Numbered from the stretch's first letter, positions 37,480-50,100 are shown. The stretch is 64,000 bases of DNA from Agelaius tricolor (GCA_023055355.1 JALJCS010000010.1:18615001-18679000); one strand, 5' to 3'. A program made the numbers and translations. Notes: generated by a model from the letters alone, not told the origin.

Positions 37480-38060
37480 TATGGATGAATGCCAGATGTG
37501 GAAAGCGACATATCTGGAATTAATGATATTAAACATGCTTTTCTTTTATGCTCAATAATAACTCTATTATGATTGATACAAACCGCAGACACTTTATCTA
37601 GTACAAATGGAATCGTCTGTCATTGACTATATTAAATCATCAATTTCTGCATGATGAGAATCGTTTAGGGTAACTAATCATCTGTCTCGTTCTGAAGTCT
37701 TTAAGGCTGATCAGATAACGTTTTGAATACTGCCTGAGCAACCATGACAATCTAACCCTTCCATGTAAGGATTGAGAGGGGCCCATTATGCCGTCAAAGC
37801 CTGTGGAAATATCACAGCTCTTTCTCTACATAATACCCTGCTGTAAATAAATCACTCTCCACCGCAAACTTTATTGATCACAAGCACTTCCATGCTTGTG
37901 TCTAGTGAAGTCTCTACAGAATAAAATGCTGCTTTATATTTTGTCTTGTCAAAATATTAAACGGCTCTGTCAAGCGGAGTCAGGCTAGCAGTGATGGTGT
38001 AATTCTGCTGTAGCCCTTCTCATTCCCTCTTTCTATCTCAGCTGCCAAGCTTACAAAGCA
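37480..38060. promoter_or_regulatory. Candidate developmental enhancer / conserved noncoding element
   Basis: The most enhancer-like block in the window: ~580 bp of unique sequence without simple repeats and with more CpGs than its surroundings. It has many homeodomain and bHLH/GATA-type cores: GGAATTAATGATATTAAAC near 37515, TTATGATTGATACA near 37567, TTTATTGATCAC near 37869, CTGATCAGATAACG near 37707. It carries two ACCGCA (RUNX-type) hexamers, at 37582-37587 and 37861-37866. No frame is open over it. Regulatory function is inferred from style only. Confidence 0.35.
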
Positions 38061-41000
38061 GGATTTTTTTTATAAACTTTCCAATTATAGTCTCGTAAGA
38101 TTATGAAGCCTTAAGATAAAGTGTCCTAATTTAGAGTGGTAGAGTACTGGAACCACCAGACAAGAGCCTGTTAGATAAAATATTTCTCACAAGAAAAAGA
38201 TAACCTGGCTTATTTATATACACAACATTAATGGGCAATAGGAGATAGCCTGGAATATCCCCATTATTTTACCAAGTGAGATAGCAGAGAAATATTTGAA
38301 TTAATTCAAGCTCAAAGTGTTTATTATTCACAGACAAAAAATATCCCTCTTATTACGAGACAAATGTACCAAAGGAGGAAACTGAGAGGTTCCAAGTAAG
38401 CACAGAGCTTTGCATTTCCACACCCTATCGTTAGTATGTAATTCTGTAAATAAGATAATGTATCTGTAGTGATACAGAAGCACCGGCAGGGTTTGAGGGG
38501 GAGGGAGGGCTGCTCCTGCCTCCGACTTCAGCTCATGTTGTTTGTCGTTGGATGGTCTCACTTCAACACTGCTCAGCCACACAGAGTGCTGCTCTTTTTT
38601 AACACCCCGTGAATCTCTGGGGGGAAAACCTGGGGTCTTGCAGAGCTTTGCTGAGAACAGCCCGGGCACATTGTAAGGAGATTTGGGGCTGTCCTTGGGA
38701 GGAAGCTGGAGCACTTTCAGGGCTGCTTGACGTTGTAATAGTATTCACTACCTCAGGACTGCAGAATCTTAAGCTCTGTCAAGCATTCCCATATGCTTCC
38801 CTCTCCAGGAAAGGCGAATAAGAGCCAAAAGTGGTGGCAAAAAATTCTAACCTGTGCTGAAAATAAGGCTGAAACACAGAAACAGGGAGCTGACAGTGAC
38901 TTCCTGACTTCTGGGCTTCTCAGGGAATCGTAGAAAATCTGGTCTCAAAATCACCATGTTTTATTCCCTTCCCTGTTTGATTATCATGCAGGTAGAGTTT
39001 CTGTTCAGGGAGCATAAATGTGGAGTTCGCAACCAACCTTCTTTCTCTTGGTTGTCTTTTTTTTTTCCCTGTGACAAATCAAAACCCATATTAGGTGAGA
39101 GAACAGCAGAGAGACCATCTGCAGAGGAAGATGGGCAATTGTGAAAAGAGGTCGAGAACAGAATAGGGAAGAAGGAGCAGCAGAGCCAGGGGTCAGCGGA
39201 AGGACAGAGGCCGTGAGTTGGAGGTGTAGCCACTCATCCCACACGTAAGCTCCTTTCTCTGAGGCAGCGGGGAGCGATCTCTCTGAAAAGCACCTACCGC
39301 AAGGAAGTCCTGACTCTGCTGTGCCTTACAGATATGACTCAAACAGAGATACTCAGTCTCAAAATGAAAGCAGGCAGAGTGAAGTTACTGATGTGTCGGA
39401 CACTTGACAGTGAGGGCTCCTGAGCAGCAGAGTGCTGGCTGTCTCCATGAGTGACAGGCGCACCATCAGGTTTTCCAAACTGCGTATGCAATCACCACAA
39501 ATAGTTCTTTCGTGTCATCAAGGAAATTTACTTTTTAAGTTATGCTAGCCAAAAAGTATTCCATGACCTAAAGCAGACATGGGCAATCTCTGAGCCAAGG
39601 AACTGCAGGAGTATTTAGAAGTTCTAATGTTCTGGTCACTCTCCCTTGTCCTTGCTCTTCCTGGTCTATAAATTGTTCCCCTTCAAATGGGACTTAAAGA
39701 TTCCCTTACAAGACTTTAACAACTTCATTTTCTTCTTCTTTACTACCTTTGGTTTTGTCCAATTAGGGGAAAAGTGAGGAGCCTCTTACATCAGTAATGG
39801 CAATAGTTAACGACAGGAATACGGGCTATGAAGAAGCAGTTTTTAGTCAAAACCTTCATTAAATCTCTTTGAATAATACAAATTTGTAAATTTAATTTTT
39901 AATGGAAATCTTTCAAAACACAGAAAGCTGTGAAATTCAGTGATTACTGTGTTAGTAATTACTATTGCTCTGAACTAAAGCAAGAGTGAAAGGCATCAGT
40001 AGTTGAATACTCTGTCTACTTCCAGTGCTTTATTATCTAAAGAAAAAAGTATTTTTAAATTACTAAATGAAACACTAGATTGCTCTTTCCCAAACTCTTT
40101 GTGTTCATGTTTCATCTACATTCTTAAGAAAATATGTTTACCTGGAATACCATTACTTGCTTCCTTTGGTTTCTTTATGCAGTTTTGACAAACTGCAGTC
40201 TACCATCCAAACTGTTTTTGAGATGGATTTCCAAAGGAATGGACGTTAAAAATAAGAATGGCTTGTATTATGGAAGAGTATAAATACATCCATAACTAAC
40301 ATACTGATTTATCTCTTTGCAGACATTCTAGGATAGTTCTAGGTCATAGTTAAAAATGCATAGCAAAGAACCTAAAAAAGAAAATAAGAGCAGTGTTCTC
40401 ATTATTCAAAATGATCGTTTTTATAAGCATAAAAAGAAATCCAAAAGTAAGCAGCAGAGTTTGTATGAAATGTGATAAAACATTTTTGTTATGCAAATAG
40501 AGTTAATGTAATTAAGAAAATGCACTGTGACTGTCTTCAAGTTAGAACTCAACTGCAGAGCTCAGAAACAATGGATGAAAAAAAGGAAAAAGATATTACT
40601 CAAAAGAGGTAACTATTAGTGACAAGTCAGTCTATAGTAACACCAGAGATTACTCTGGTGTCAAAGAACTGCTTTTCATGGCTGAACAACTTCAGGATCA
40701 AACACCTGGAACGAGATAAACAGCTTTACTTAAAACATACTTCCATTAAGTAATTTGCTCTCCTTTAACTTTCACTACTTTTGTGGGCATGGTTAGTAGG
40801 AGGAAAAAAGGAGGGAAGGGAAGGGAGAGAGAGAACGGATCCCCCAAGAGTGGTGTGGTTTGGTCAAAACCTCCAGACCTTGAAAATCTTTGCATACTAA
40901 CATCTGAAACAGGTGGTCCTGGGCTCATTTTGTGAGCATAAGTTGCTGTGTGTCGACCTTATGCTCCTGAGCCTTCTCAGATGTGTAGCCAGGAGGGATC

Positions 41001-41270
41001 TGTCTGACTGTGTGTGATTTTTTTATATCTTTCAGCTGAATCACAGGTCTTAATGCAAAATGCACTCAGGGACAGCACAGGGAATTGTGACTCTCCCTAT
41101 AGGACTTTTTCATTGTAAACCAATAAATGGATTACACTGATCTCTGTAGTTTTTTCATCTCTGATTGCTAAAATGTGGATAAAGTCTTCATTTTAATATT
41201 TAATAGCAATAATCTTCATTTAATCAGCAATACAAGTATAATTTATTGGAAATCTCATAGACTATTGTGA
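38060..41270. other. Noncoding unique DNA
   Basis: AT-rich except for a patch at 38470-38720 and another at 39110-39300, where overlapping open frames reflect composition. A perfect 9-bp hairpin lies at 40640-40661. A purine-rich run occurs at about 40798-40836. No gene is recognised. Confidence 0.6.
40640..40661. repeat. Perfect 9-bp inverted repeat with 4-nt loop
   Basis: ACACCAGAG (40640-40648) and CTCTGGTGT (40653-40661) flank ATTA. A stable short hairpin of unknown significance. Confidence 0.88.
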
Positions 41271-41600
41271 GTGGAGATTTTCTGTGCTAGTTACTAAGGG
41301 CTGGGAATGCGGCAGGCACATAAGAAAAGAAAATAAAATTCCCATCAATGGCGAGCAGAAAACTGGAGATGTAAAGAGAGAAGGGAAGATGCAAATAGCA
41401 ATAGTGGGTGAAAGCGTGGATATTGCTTCACATTTAATGACTGACTGCGTTAAGGACCCCAGTCGTCTCCTCTGGCCAATCATTAACTGCTTGGAAATGT
41501 CCTCCCATTAGCTCTTATTGTTAACAACAAGTTACTAATACATATTTAACAGTATTCATTATTTTTTTAACTGCCTCATAACAGCCTCCGTGAGCGAGCA
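41270..41600. promoter_or_regulatory. Candidate noncoding regulatory block
   Basis: Unique sequence with scattered CpGs in an otherwise CpG-poor area (GAATGCGGC, AATGGCGAGC, AAAGCGTGG, CTGCGTTAAG) and motifs such as CCAATCATTAAC near 41476 and CCATTAGC near 41506. It resembles conserved noncoding DNA; evidence is stylistic only. Confidence 0.22.
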
Positions 41601-42345
41601 TGAGCAAATGGGAACTGCATGCCCCAAGCCCTGAGAGGCAGAGGAGAGTGCAGAGCAGAGCTCCATTTTCCCCGGAGCAGCCGCGCCATGCCCTGCCTGT
41701 GTGTGAGCCGCAGCCCTGGGCTTTGTTACAGGAGCCCTCCTTCGTGGCAGATGCAGCAGAACCCTGGTCTTCTGAAACAGGAGCAGTGACGATTTAAAGC
41801 AGTGTTGAGCATACAAACTCTTTTTCTTTTTTTTTTTCTTTTTCTTTTATTTTTTTTTAATTTTTGTAACAACAGTAGATAATTGTGTTGCGAGTAAACG
41901 TCCATGAAGATTTCTGGGTTTTTTTTTTCTTCAAAACTCTTTACTTTCAGATAGGTCTCTATCATGTTTCTGAAAACAGTAGGAATTTAGAAAAAGAACT
42001 AAACTACCGGTGTGATATTAAAATGCATTATTTTAAACACAGACAGTAACGAATTTGAAAGTTACGAGTCCTCAAGATTCTATTCACTCACTTTCAGCTG
42101 GATAAACAGAAATGCACAAACCAGACTTACTTGTAGGGAGTAACAGGCCATCAGCCTGAAGGCCTGCCCTGTACGTGTGTCTCACATTGACTCAAAAGAT
42201 CCCTAGGCAGAATTTGTTATCTGGAAGTGAAAGTAGACAATTTATTGTGGTTAGATCCTCAAAAACAGATTCACAATTATCAAATAACAGAATCTGTTAG
42301 TTCTGCTGCCTTCAGTAAAATATCAGATCTCCATGGAAATAGGAT
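41600..42345. other. Noncoding DNA with T-rich tract
   Basis: A GC-richer 180-bp patch is followed by a T/C-rich run at about 41821-41866 and AT-rich unique DNA. The 85- and 79-codon minus frames here include translations of the pyrimidine tract and are not genes. Confidence 0.6.
41821..41866. repeat. T-rich low-complexity tract
   Basis: Mostly T with isolated C, A and G over about 45 bp. Confidence 0.85.
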
Positions 42346-42460
42346 TACAGGAGAAACCATATTAGATTAGGGTTCATCTGGCTCAATTTCCTGTCTCTGA
42401 CAATAGCCAGTACTTCAGAGGAGGGTGGCACAAATAGAGTATTAAATGTACATAATTTTT
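42345..42460 (-). mobile_element. Ancient CR1 LINE 3'-tail fragment, antisense
   Basis: The plus strand reads the antisense of the same CR1 tail as at 22511. It starts AAACCATATTAGATTAGGGT, followed by TTCATCTGGCTCAATTTCCT, the GTCTCTGACAATAGCCAGTA block and CTTCAGAGGAGGGTG. The element's 3' end is at the low-coordinate side. Similarity fades after about 42440, so only the terminal part is called. Confidence 0.75.
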
Positions 42461-45400
42461 CAGTCTAAATGTATAGAATCTGACTGTAAAATCATCCTGT
42501 CTTTCTCCTGCTCTATGCTTCATCCTTTCACTTTCCTCTTTGGCCCTTTGTCTCCTGAAGTGTGATGCATTTTGGAGTTTATTGGGAAAATTATTGAGTA
42601 TTTGAACTATCTCTGAGTCATATGACACTGGTTAAATGGTATCTGAGTATAAAAACTTGGCCGAGTGCATTTTTGAGGCTTGAGCTTTGTCTACTCACTT
42701 GGAGTGCTGCTGTGGCTACAATATCAGTACGATGTAGTATTAGTCTTTTGGCTCTGTAGGCTGGTAACTAATAAAATCCCACTAAAAATTCCTCTACATT
42801 TAAAAAGTCAATAATCTTACATTGAACTAAATCCAGGACAGATAAATAATGCTGAACACATTTCCTGAACAGCATCTAACGCTACCTGATAACCCATATC
42901 TCAAAACTTCTCTCAAAGTCCCTTTTGTATCTGGGCCCTGTTGTTTGGTAGTGACTGATGGTCGTAAACTAATCAGTGTGAGGTGCCAGTGAGGAGGCCA
43001 GAAATCTGCTGCAGATACTGCTTGCAATGCAAAGATCTGCTTGCCTCAACTTTGGACCACAAGTTATGCTGGTAACCAAAACTTCCATTGCTCCCACAGC
43101 TCCAGGCATACCTCCTCCCCAGGGAACTAAAGATAGTTTTTGTGTTTTTTGTCAAAATTATTTTTCTTCAGTAGGAAACCCAAGTGAAACAGACTGTAGC
43201 TTAAGATGCACAAAAATGTTCTCACTTTTGGGAACTCTTCGAGACCCTTTTCTTTGGGGTATTTTGGGTTTTATGAGCTGGGTGCAGAAAGTTGTTTTTT
43301 TTTTATTGTAGGCTCCTATAGCCAGCATTTGACCCAAAGCATATGGAAGAACTGCCCCTGTGTTTGCATTGAGACCTCATTGATCAGTAGTTTAACAAAG
43401 AACAAAGAGACCATGGTGCACACACTGGGAGCTGTAGTACCACTTGCCCGAGCAGCACACTGGTTAATTGTACGCAGCAGGACATCTCATGTGCTGCCAA
43501 AAGATGTTGGAGTAGCTATGAAATAGTGACTTGAAGGGTTAGTAACAAATCAGTATTACCTTCTGGGCTTAGGCTGAGGAGAAAGGGCAGCTCCTTATGG
43601 ATTTTGTTTTGTTCTCCCTAAATAAAACCTCTAGATCCAACAGAGTAATGTTTTGTCTTACCAATGCATCTGTTTCTTTCTTGGTAAATAATATTTTAAT
43701 TCCATGTGTAGCTAATGTTTTAAAGATAAGTCATTAAAGAAACAAATTTTAATTCTAGATTTCCACAGACTTATTAGGATTATAATGAATTAAAACATAA
43801 TGAAAAATAGCCTGATTAAGGTTATTAAGAGGTTATATCATCTTTAAGCTGTACCTCTGTTGAAAGAGGCTCATGAAAGGAGGAGTTTCTGTCAGCTGAG
43901 ACGTCTGCAATTTGATTAAAAGTGTGAAAAAAGGTGCAAATACTTCTCTACCTGGAAGGATAAAACACAAAGATTTACTGTCAGTGAATGTGCCAAAAAG
44001 TCCTTGTCTTCTGTGCTGCTCAGTCTTGAGAATATCCAATCCATTTTTCATGTCCAGCTACAAATGAAATAGGGAGAAATTACTGTGATTTCTTCAGATG
44101 TTTAAATATTAGCAAATGTTTGGAATGAAAACTATTAACACATCAGAAATGAGAGGCTTTTAAAATGGAGAGGAGGAGGCTGCTTATTGTCTGATAGATT
44201 TTTCCAGGATCCTTATATTGTGCTGAAGCAGTGGAAATTAGTGAAAATCCACTAAACCAGCCATTCTGCTGTGCATGCAGAAAGCCAGAATTCCTTATCA
44301 AGGAATACCTTATCCATATATTAGAGCTTGCCAAATAAACTAACAGTTGCATCAGTCCTGCAGCTGTTTTCAGGAGGCCACAGCTCCCTGAACCTGAAAC
44401 TTTGACTGCTGACAACAAGTTGCTTGAAGCAGAAATGTTATTGAGAAGCCACCTTCCCTGCAGCATCCCTGCTCCTGCTGCCACCTCCAGCTTGGTGCCT
44501 CCATCTGCCCGGGGTACCGTGGGGCAGCAGTGCCAGCAGGCTCTGTCCACGAGGTCCAGGATGCTGCTGAGTTTCTCATCAGACACCCTGTGCTGCAGGG
44601 ACTCTTTCCTCCAAGTGCTGCAGACAGCCCTGACTGTGAGTTTGACAGGTGTGCACTTGCCTATGTTTATAATGAAGATGCTATTGGCAGACCCTCCACA
44701 GGTTGGATAAGGTGATTTCTTTAGCCAGAGATTTACAAGATTTTGCAGGAAAGCCTTCTTAGCTTTTTCAGCTTTTTTTTTTTTTTTTTTTTTTTTTTAG
44801 ATGGTGCCACAATGCAGCCATTGCCAATATTCAGCTTTGGGAAAGGTTCCTGAAATATTTTTACCCTCTGACTCTTCTCTCTGCACTTATAAATATCCTT
44901 GATAAAGTACTAGAAGAGCTAGATATTTACTGGACCCCATACACTGCCAAATCTATCTTTCTCTGTTTACATTTCCTTATCTAATTTTGTACTTCTTACT
45001 CTAGGCCACCAATTGCAGGAGTTGCATGTTGTGAGATACAGATACAATGCATTCCCTCGAGGGACAGAGTACAAAAGTAAGTTGCTTACTTTTTTTGCTC
45101 CATTTGTGAACTATTTTCTTCTGTAAATAATTACTATTGAAGCAGTTCACTCTTTCCCTTTGTAGCTGGGCCTGATGTTTACTGAAGCTGAAATGCAAAC
45201 ACAGTATTCGTACCCCTTCTTAAAGTCTTCATGCATTCATCCTAGTATCCTAGTACTTATTTGGACTAGGACATCAGACCATGTTTGAAAGTGTTTTTAA
45301 TGCTGATTTTTCAGTGTACTTCCAAAAAAGCTAACTACCTTTAACCCACATTAATGTAAGTTGTCAAGGCAGGAGACAGAGAAGCTGCCATACAGGAAGA

Positions 45401-47830
45401 GATGACCAGTGCTTGTGATTTAAATGCAATATCTTATACTTTATGCACTGTAGGTAAATCATTCAGAGTTATGCTTGGCCAGTTGTGCAACATCTTATCT
45501 GAAGGAGAAAAATTACCTTCTGACTCCCACAGAGTATCATTTTCTGCCCTAATGCATGAGAAAACTCTACTGCTCTTTGCTTAAAGAAATAATTTTTTTC
45601 CTTCCAATCTTCTACTTTACTCAATTGGAATTAAGTATTTTCTGGAGTGCCCAACAATTCAAGGGTGTACTTTAGCTGGCCTCAGCTATGGCACTCTCAG
45701 TGCATTCTGTGTAATTGCAGCACTTTACCTTGTTTATGAAAATGTTGTTTGCTTTTATCTACCAAGGGTGGCATCCAGGAATGCTACATTCGTGCTTTAA
45801 ACAACAAAAGACTTCGAAATGCTAAAGATGAGAGTATGCTTTATTGTAAGCACGACAGTAGCAAGTTAAAAAACTTTTTCATCTTTAGCCCTCAATAGTG
45901 GCATGCTGCTCTAGCTATAGGATAGGCTGTGCAGGGGTAGGGAGCTGTGATGTTCCAGCTGTGCTCCTGTAACTCAGATATTTGCAGCTGAGATAACTAG
46001 TCCTCTCAGCTATTCTGTGCTGCAGGAAAAACAGTCAAGATAGCTGCTGTCTAGGCACCATGACTGACTGCCATGGACTGACCACATAGCATCTCTTTTT
46101 TAGCAGCATTATTCACATGAATTACTAACTTCAGCCATGAAGCCATGCAGTGGATTGCAGAAGTCTGTTATCTCACATAATAAATTAGGTTTAGTAAACC
46201 AAGCCTTAAAATAACTGTCTCATTTGAAACTCAGGTTTTTGGGTCGCATTTTTTTTACAAATTAACCTGAAAACACTTCTGGCATGAGTAATGTTGAGAA
46301 TGATGTACGCTTCCCTTGCTATGGGCTAAATCTTCCATCCTGCCAACTGTGCCTGTGAGGGCTGTGTGTGCAGAGGTAAAGCAGAAATGCCTGGCACCCA
46401 CAGCTCCCAGCCTGGTACCTGTGTGCACTGCAAAGCCTTGGTGCCAGGAGAGCGGGCACATGCTCTCATGGATTATCCCAGGTTTTGTCTCTTCATCTCC
46501 CCTCAGCTGGGTGAAGGGTGGAGACAACAGACACTCCCTTTATCCTCAACATCTTTGAAGTGATGCAAATCTGGAGTGTAACTAAGCTGTTTTGTTTTTC
46601 TTCCAGCTGATGGGTTTGGTCTGAACGAATCCAGAGAGAATGAAGGCAGGGACTGGTGCTTGCCTGAAGCTGCTGTCTCCAAGTGGCCTTTGGGTCCACA
46701 GAGCCAGAACAGCACATTCATGGTAGGTCCTGGATTACAGAGTTTTGTTTTACAAGAGAAACAAACACAAAGCATTTTAGATTGTGTTAGACACAGAGTG
46801 ACATTAAAAAGCTCTCCACCCGCAGTCTATTTAACATACTTAGTGTCACACTATTATGCTTCTTGCTAAGAATATTTAAAAGCCTGGAGGACTCAGCACT
46901 TCTGCTTCCTCACATAGGAAAGCACTCAGAAGAAAAATGGCAAAATATTTTGTTTACTATGAGGTAAAAACTCCTTAATTCTAAGATCAAAGGACCAGAT
47001 ACCCCCTTCAGTGAAAGAGTTGTTTATTTGGTTGTGCAGAATATTTGCTTGGGCAGAATATATTTGCCCAGGCTAGCAACAAGGTAATCTCTTTGAGTTT
47101 TGGCTTGCATTTTATTAAGACCTGAATCAAGACCACTAACTTACTTTACTCAGGCCAGCAAGGACAACTGCCTTCATAATTGTACTGATTGTTAAAACAT
47201 ACAAGACTTGGAGCAGTATTTAAGAAAAAACTATTTGAGATGATATCCCATTAAACACAGCCTTTGTTGATGAAATTGCAAATGCAGAATTTGATTTTGT
47301 TTGCTTCAGGAATGTTTCTAGAAAAGCCAATTCAGTATGTCTCTTTCTAACCTAAAATTAGGACCGGAATGATAATATCGTAATTTTCCGGTTATATAAT
47401 AGTGACATAACAGTGTGACAGAAAGTGACATAGACACATAAAGAAAGCCCATTTTTTTTCCTAATCTACCAGAATGTGTTAAGTCAACCAAAACAAATGT
47501 ATTTTAACTAAATTTCTGGGAAAAAAAATCTCCTTGGAAAATAATGCCAGGATATAGCCATGAGAGAAAGACATAAGAAGGGACTAGAAGCTGTTTAGGT
47601 AAAGGAGAATAATAAAAAGGAAAAACATTGTGAACCTTTAGAGGGTTAATGTATGCATGTATATTCATGTGGGTGGATTTTCAGATTTCATAGCAGAAAT
47701 TGGTTTACTTTTCCTGTACTTTAGTTAAGGAAAATGCCTGTGATACTTGTAAGCTCCAAAAAAAAAAAAACCAAAAGACAGTAAAGAGAACTCAAATATT
47801 TCAGAAAATTCAAGATAAAAAAAAAGAGTA
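42460..47830. other. Noncoding DNA with GC-richer patches and exon-like segments
   Basis: No gene is recognised. GC-richer patches at 44360-44710 and 46300-46560 keep frames open on both strands, including a 147-codon minus frame (44143-44586) opposite plus frames of 102 and 61 codons. Also present are a T26 run (44773-44798), an 11-bp inverted repeat (45821-45889) and an exon-like segment at 46607-46722. Confidence 0.55.
44773..44798. repeat. T26 homopolymer
   Basis: Twenty-six consecutive T residues. It could be the complement of a poly(A) tail, but no retroposed body is recognised beside it. Confidence 0.9.
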
Positions 47831-48740
47831 AGAAAACTGGCAAAATTTAACAAATTTAGCTGAATAGTGAAGATAATAGTTCAGTGTTGACAAATGTAAC
47901 ATAAGAAGGAATAATTTAAGCCATCCAAATACATCATTATTGTCACTCAAGGGGAGACCTGTGCCTTCTACTGGATGGTTCAATGAAAGTCTCTGCTCTG
48001 TATAGAGTAAGGGTCAAAGAAGCAAGCAAACTGTTAGGATACAAGAGGATTGGGAGAGAAATAATGCCCAAAATCTTATAATGTCATTAAATAAATCAGA
48101 GGTACGCCCTGACCTGGAGTACTATATTCAGTTGTGGTTATCCTGCCTTGAAGAAAATGTATCATAAATAGATGAAGTATAGAGATGAGCAGTGTAATTG
48201 ATTAGAAGTATGAAAAGCCCTTCATTTCAAGAAAAATTAAAAAGTTTAATTTTTTTTTTAAATGAGAGGGAAGATGAACTGTATGGGTCACTAATAATAA
48301 CAACGGGTACACAGTATATAGAAGAGGTTGTTTATTTAATAAGACAACAAGTTAAGAAGAAGTGCAATGAAGTTATTAGTTGTTGAAATTATTAAGTAAT
48401 TCTTCATTTTTCTCTGGAACTCAGTGCAACTTGGTGGCCAAAACTTCAGCTGAATGCAGACTTCAGTTGGATATGCATTTAAATAATATATCACCTATGC
48501 TGCAGTCCATAAGATCTGAAAGTTTTTTTGAGTTACAGACTACCTTGAGGGTGAACATTAGCCAAATTATAAAGAGAGTTAAGAAGAAACCTTTCCTGTG
48601 GGCAGGTTATTTCATAAATGCTTACTGCAGGGTTTCTGACACCTCCCCCTGAAACACACCTGGTACAGGCCCCTGTCAGAGAGCATCTCAGAGGAGATGG
48701 ACCACTGCTCTGATCCAGTGTGTCAATTCCTATGTTGAAT
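47830..48740 (+). mobile_element. Ancient CR1 LINE fragment (ORF2 C-terminus through 3' end), sense
   Basis: The longest mobile element in the window. In order it shows a decayed WQMKFN-region block (GTTCAGTGTTGACAAATGTA near 47880), GTCACTCAAGGGGAGACCTG near 47942, the KKAN-region block (GAAGCAAGCAAACTGTTAGG near 48019) and RPDLEYYIQLW encoded at about 48104-48136. A MIRSMKSPSFQEKLKS remnant of the usual MIRGME..YEERLKRL motif follows from 48198. The 3' tail ends with CTGATCCAGTGTGTCAATTC CTATG near 48735. Stops and frameshifts interrupt it throughout. The 62-codon frame at 48198-48386 is part of this relic. Confidence 0.88.
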
Positions 48741-49990
48741 CAATGATACCGAGATGAAAGGTTCGATATCCTATTATCAGTCTCTTGAACCATCAAATTC
48801 TCCTCCTCTTCCCCATTCAGCTATTGATTAAATTAAATGCAGCAAGGTAAATGGGGACAGGAAAGAAATTCCTTATCTTAGCAGAGCTCTTTGTCTATGT
48901 GCTTTAGTCTGCATTATAAGGAGATGGTAAGCCCAAACTACTGGGCAATCTGTATACTAGATTTTTTCACAGCAGCCTTTCCACAAAAAGCTATTTTGTT
49001 ATTATTTTTAAGGCCATTTAAATTTTTATTCTTTTTAGATATGTAAGTATGCATTTTCTGCTCATTACATGCTGCAGTTCTGGAGCAAAAAAGAGGTACA
49101 AAGAGACTGTGATGGACAAGCCCCCACCATTCATTTGTACACATGTGCCATGCTGACTGCTGTATGTTTTGGAAAGATCCTCTGTAGATTCACCAATCTA
49201 AAGAAATAATGGGCTTAAAGCAGTGGAACCTCTGAAAACAGTTGGCAGTTAGATAATGATGGATATGCTGCAGAACCCAGAGATCTTGGTGGTGGAGGAT
49301 GAATGATGCATATAATGAAAAGGAGGCTGAAGCTGATCAACTTCCCTGTTAGTATAAACACGTAAAATGCAATTCACTGTGATGATGGTGGTGGTGCATT
49401 GCATAATAAATTATGTGTCTGGATCATAAAGGCAATATTTTATGATAGAAAAGTTTAATAGAAAATGTATGTAAATGAGTGTAACTTGCCAAATGATGCT
49501 TTTTGACTAGAGTGTAAGAGGAGAAAATAATTTCTTCTCCAGCACATTTGCAAGTTGAGCTGAAAAATGCCTGTGAGTTCCACTTTCCAATTTCACTCAC
49601 ATTTTCAGACATGGAGGGATAATAGATTAGTTAAGAGTTGTGTTTTATTGCTGTAAAACTGCTCAACATTCTGCAAAATTTTTGAAAGTGCTATGAGTGA
49701 AAGTTAGTGGTGAGGAAAATGCAGAAATTGCTGATTAATAGAGGAGCAGGACCCAGCCAAATCTGTTCCAAAATTTCCAGGGTTTTGCAGGGGCTTAAAA
49801 TTAACCTGGAGGGCTACAAATGAAGATTATCCTAGCAGAGAAGGCTTAATAAACAGAGAGCTCCAGTGGGGGGAAAAAAATCCCCAGCCGGATAAATAAA
49901 CAAAATGCTGGACAGGGAGACGCTGGTGAGAGGCAGGAATGCTCCTGTGTTTCCCAGAGCCTGCAGAGGCGCCCTGTGAGAGGTGCAGCC
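48740..49990. other. Noncoding unique DNA
   Basis: AT-rich unique sequence between two CR1 pieces. No gene, RNA or repeat family is recognised. The last 150 bp are more GC-rich and may already belong to the following CR1. Confidence 0.6.
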
Positions 49991-50100
49991 AGGCTTTAAC
50001 AGCTCCCTCAGGCACGTGGGGGATTCCTGGAGCTGTCCTGGGCAGAACCAGGAGCAGGGCTCTGATAATCCTTGTTTGGTCTCTTCCAACTCATGGTAGG
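49990..50100 (+). mobile_element. Avian-type CR1 3'-end fragment, sense
   Basis: It reads TTCCTGGAGCTGTCCTGGGC, then AGAACCAGGAGCAGGGCTCT, GATAATCCTTGTTTGGTCTC and TTCCAACTCA. This is the order of the avian CR1 tail, whose standard form ends in 'GATCCTTGTGGGTCCCTTCCAACTC'. The terminal octamer repeats are lost. Similarity probably extends upstream to about 49900 but is not clear enough to call. It appears less diverged than the 48-kb copy and belongs to a different, more bird-specific subfamily. Confidence 0.8.

Larger units (their letters stand above)
31290..37480. other. Noncoding unique DNA with simple repeats
   Basis: No gene is recognised. Contents: a 21-bp tandem duplication (33029-33080), T-rich run 33525-33549, A17 run 37265-37281, and a GC-richer patch at 34150-34440 with overlapping open frames. 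A possible B-box-like string on minus near 37150 could be a SINE relic but is not convincing. Exon-like segments occur at 33198-33237 (plus) and 33311-33367 (minus). Confidence 0.55.

Noticed and set aside
44143..44586. 147-codon minus-strand reading frame with plus frames opposite
   Set aside because: The first part looks protein-like, but the plus strand is equally open (a stop-free stretch of about 95 codons ending near 44717), a sign of stop-poor composition. No family match.
48198..48652. 62- and 90-codon plus frames
   Set aside because: They lie inside the CR1 relic and translate its decayed ORF2 end and 3' tail.
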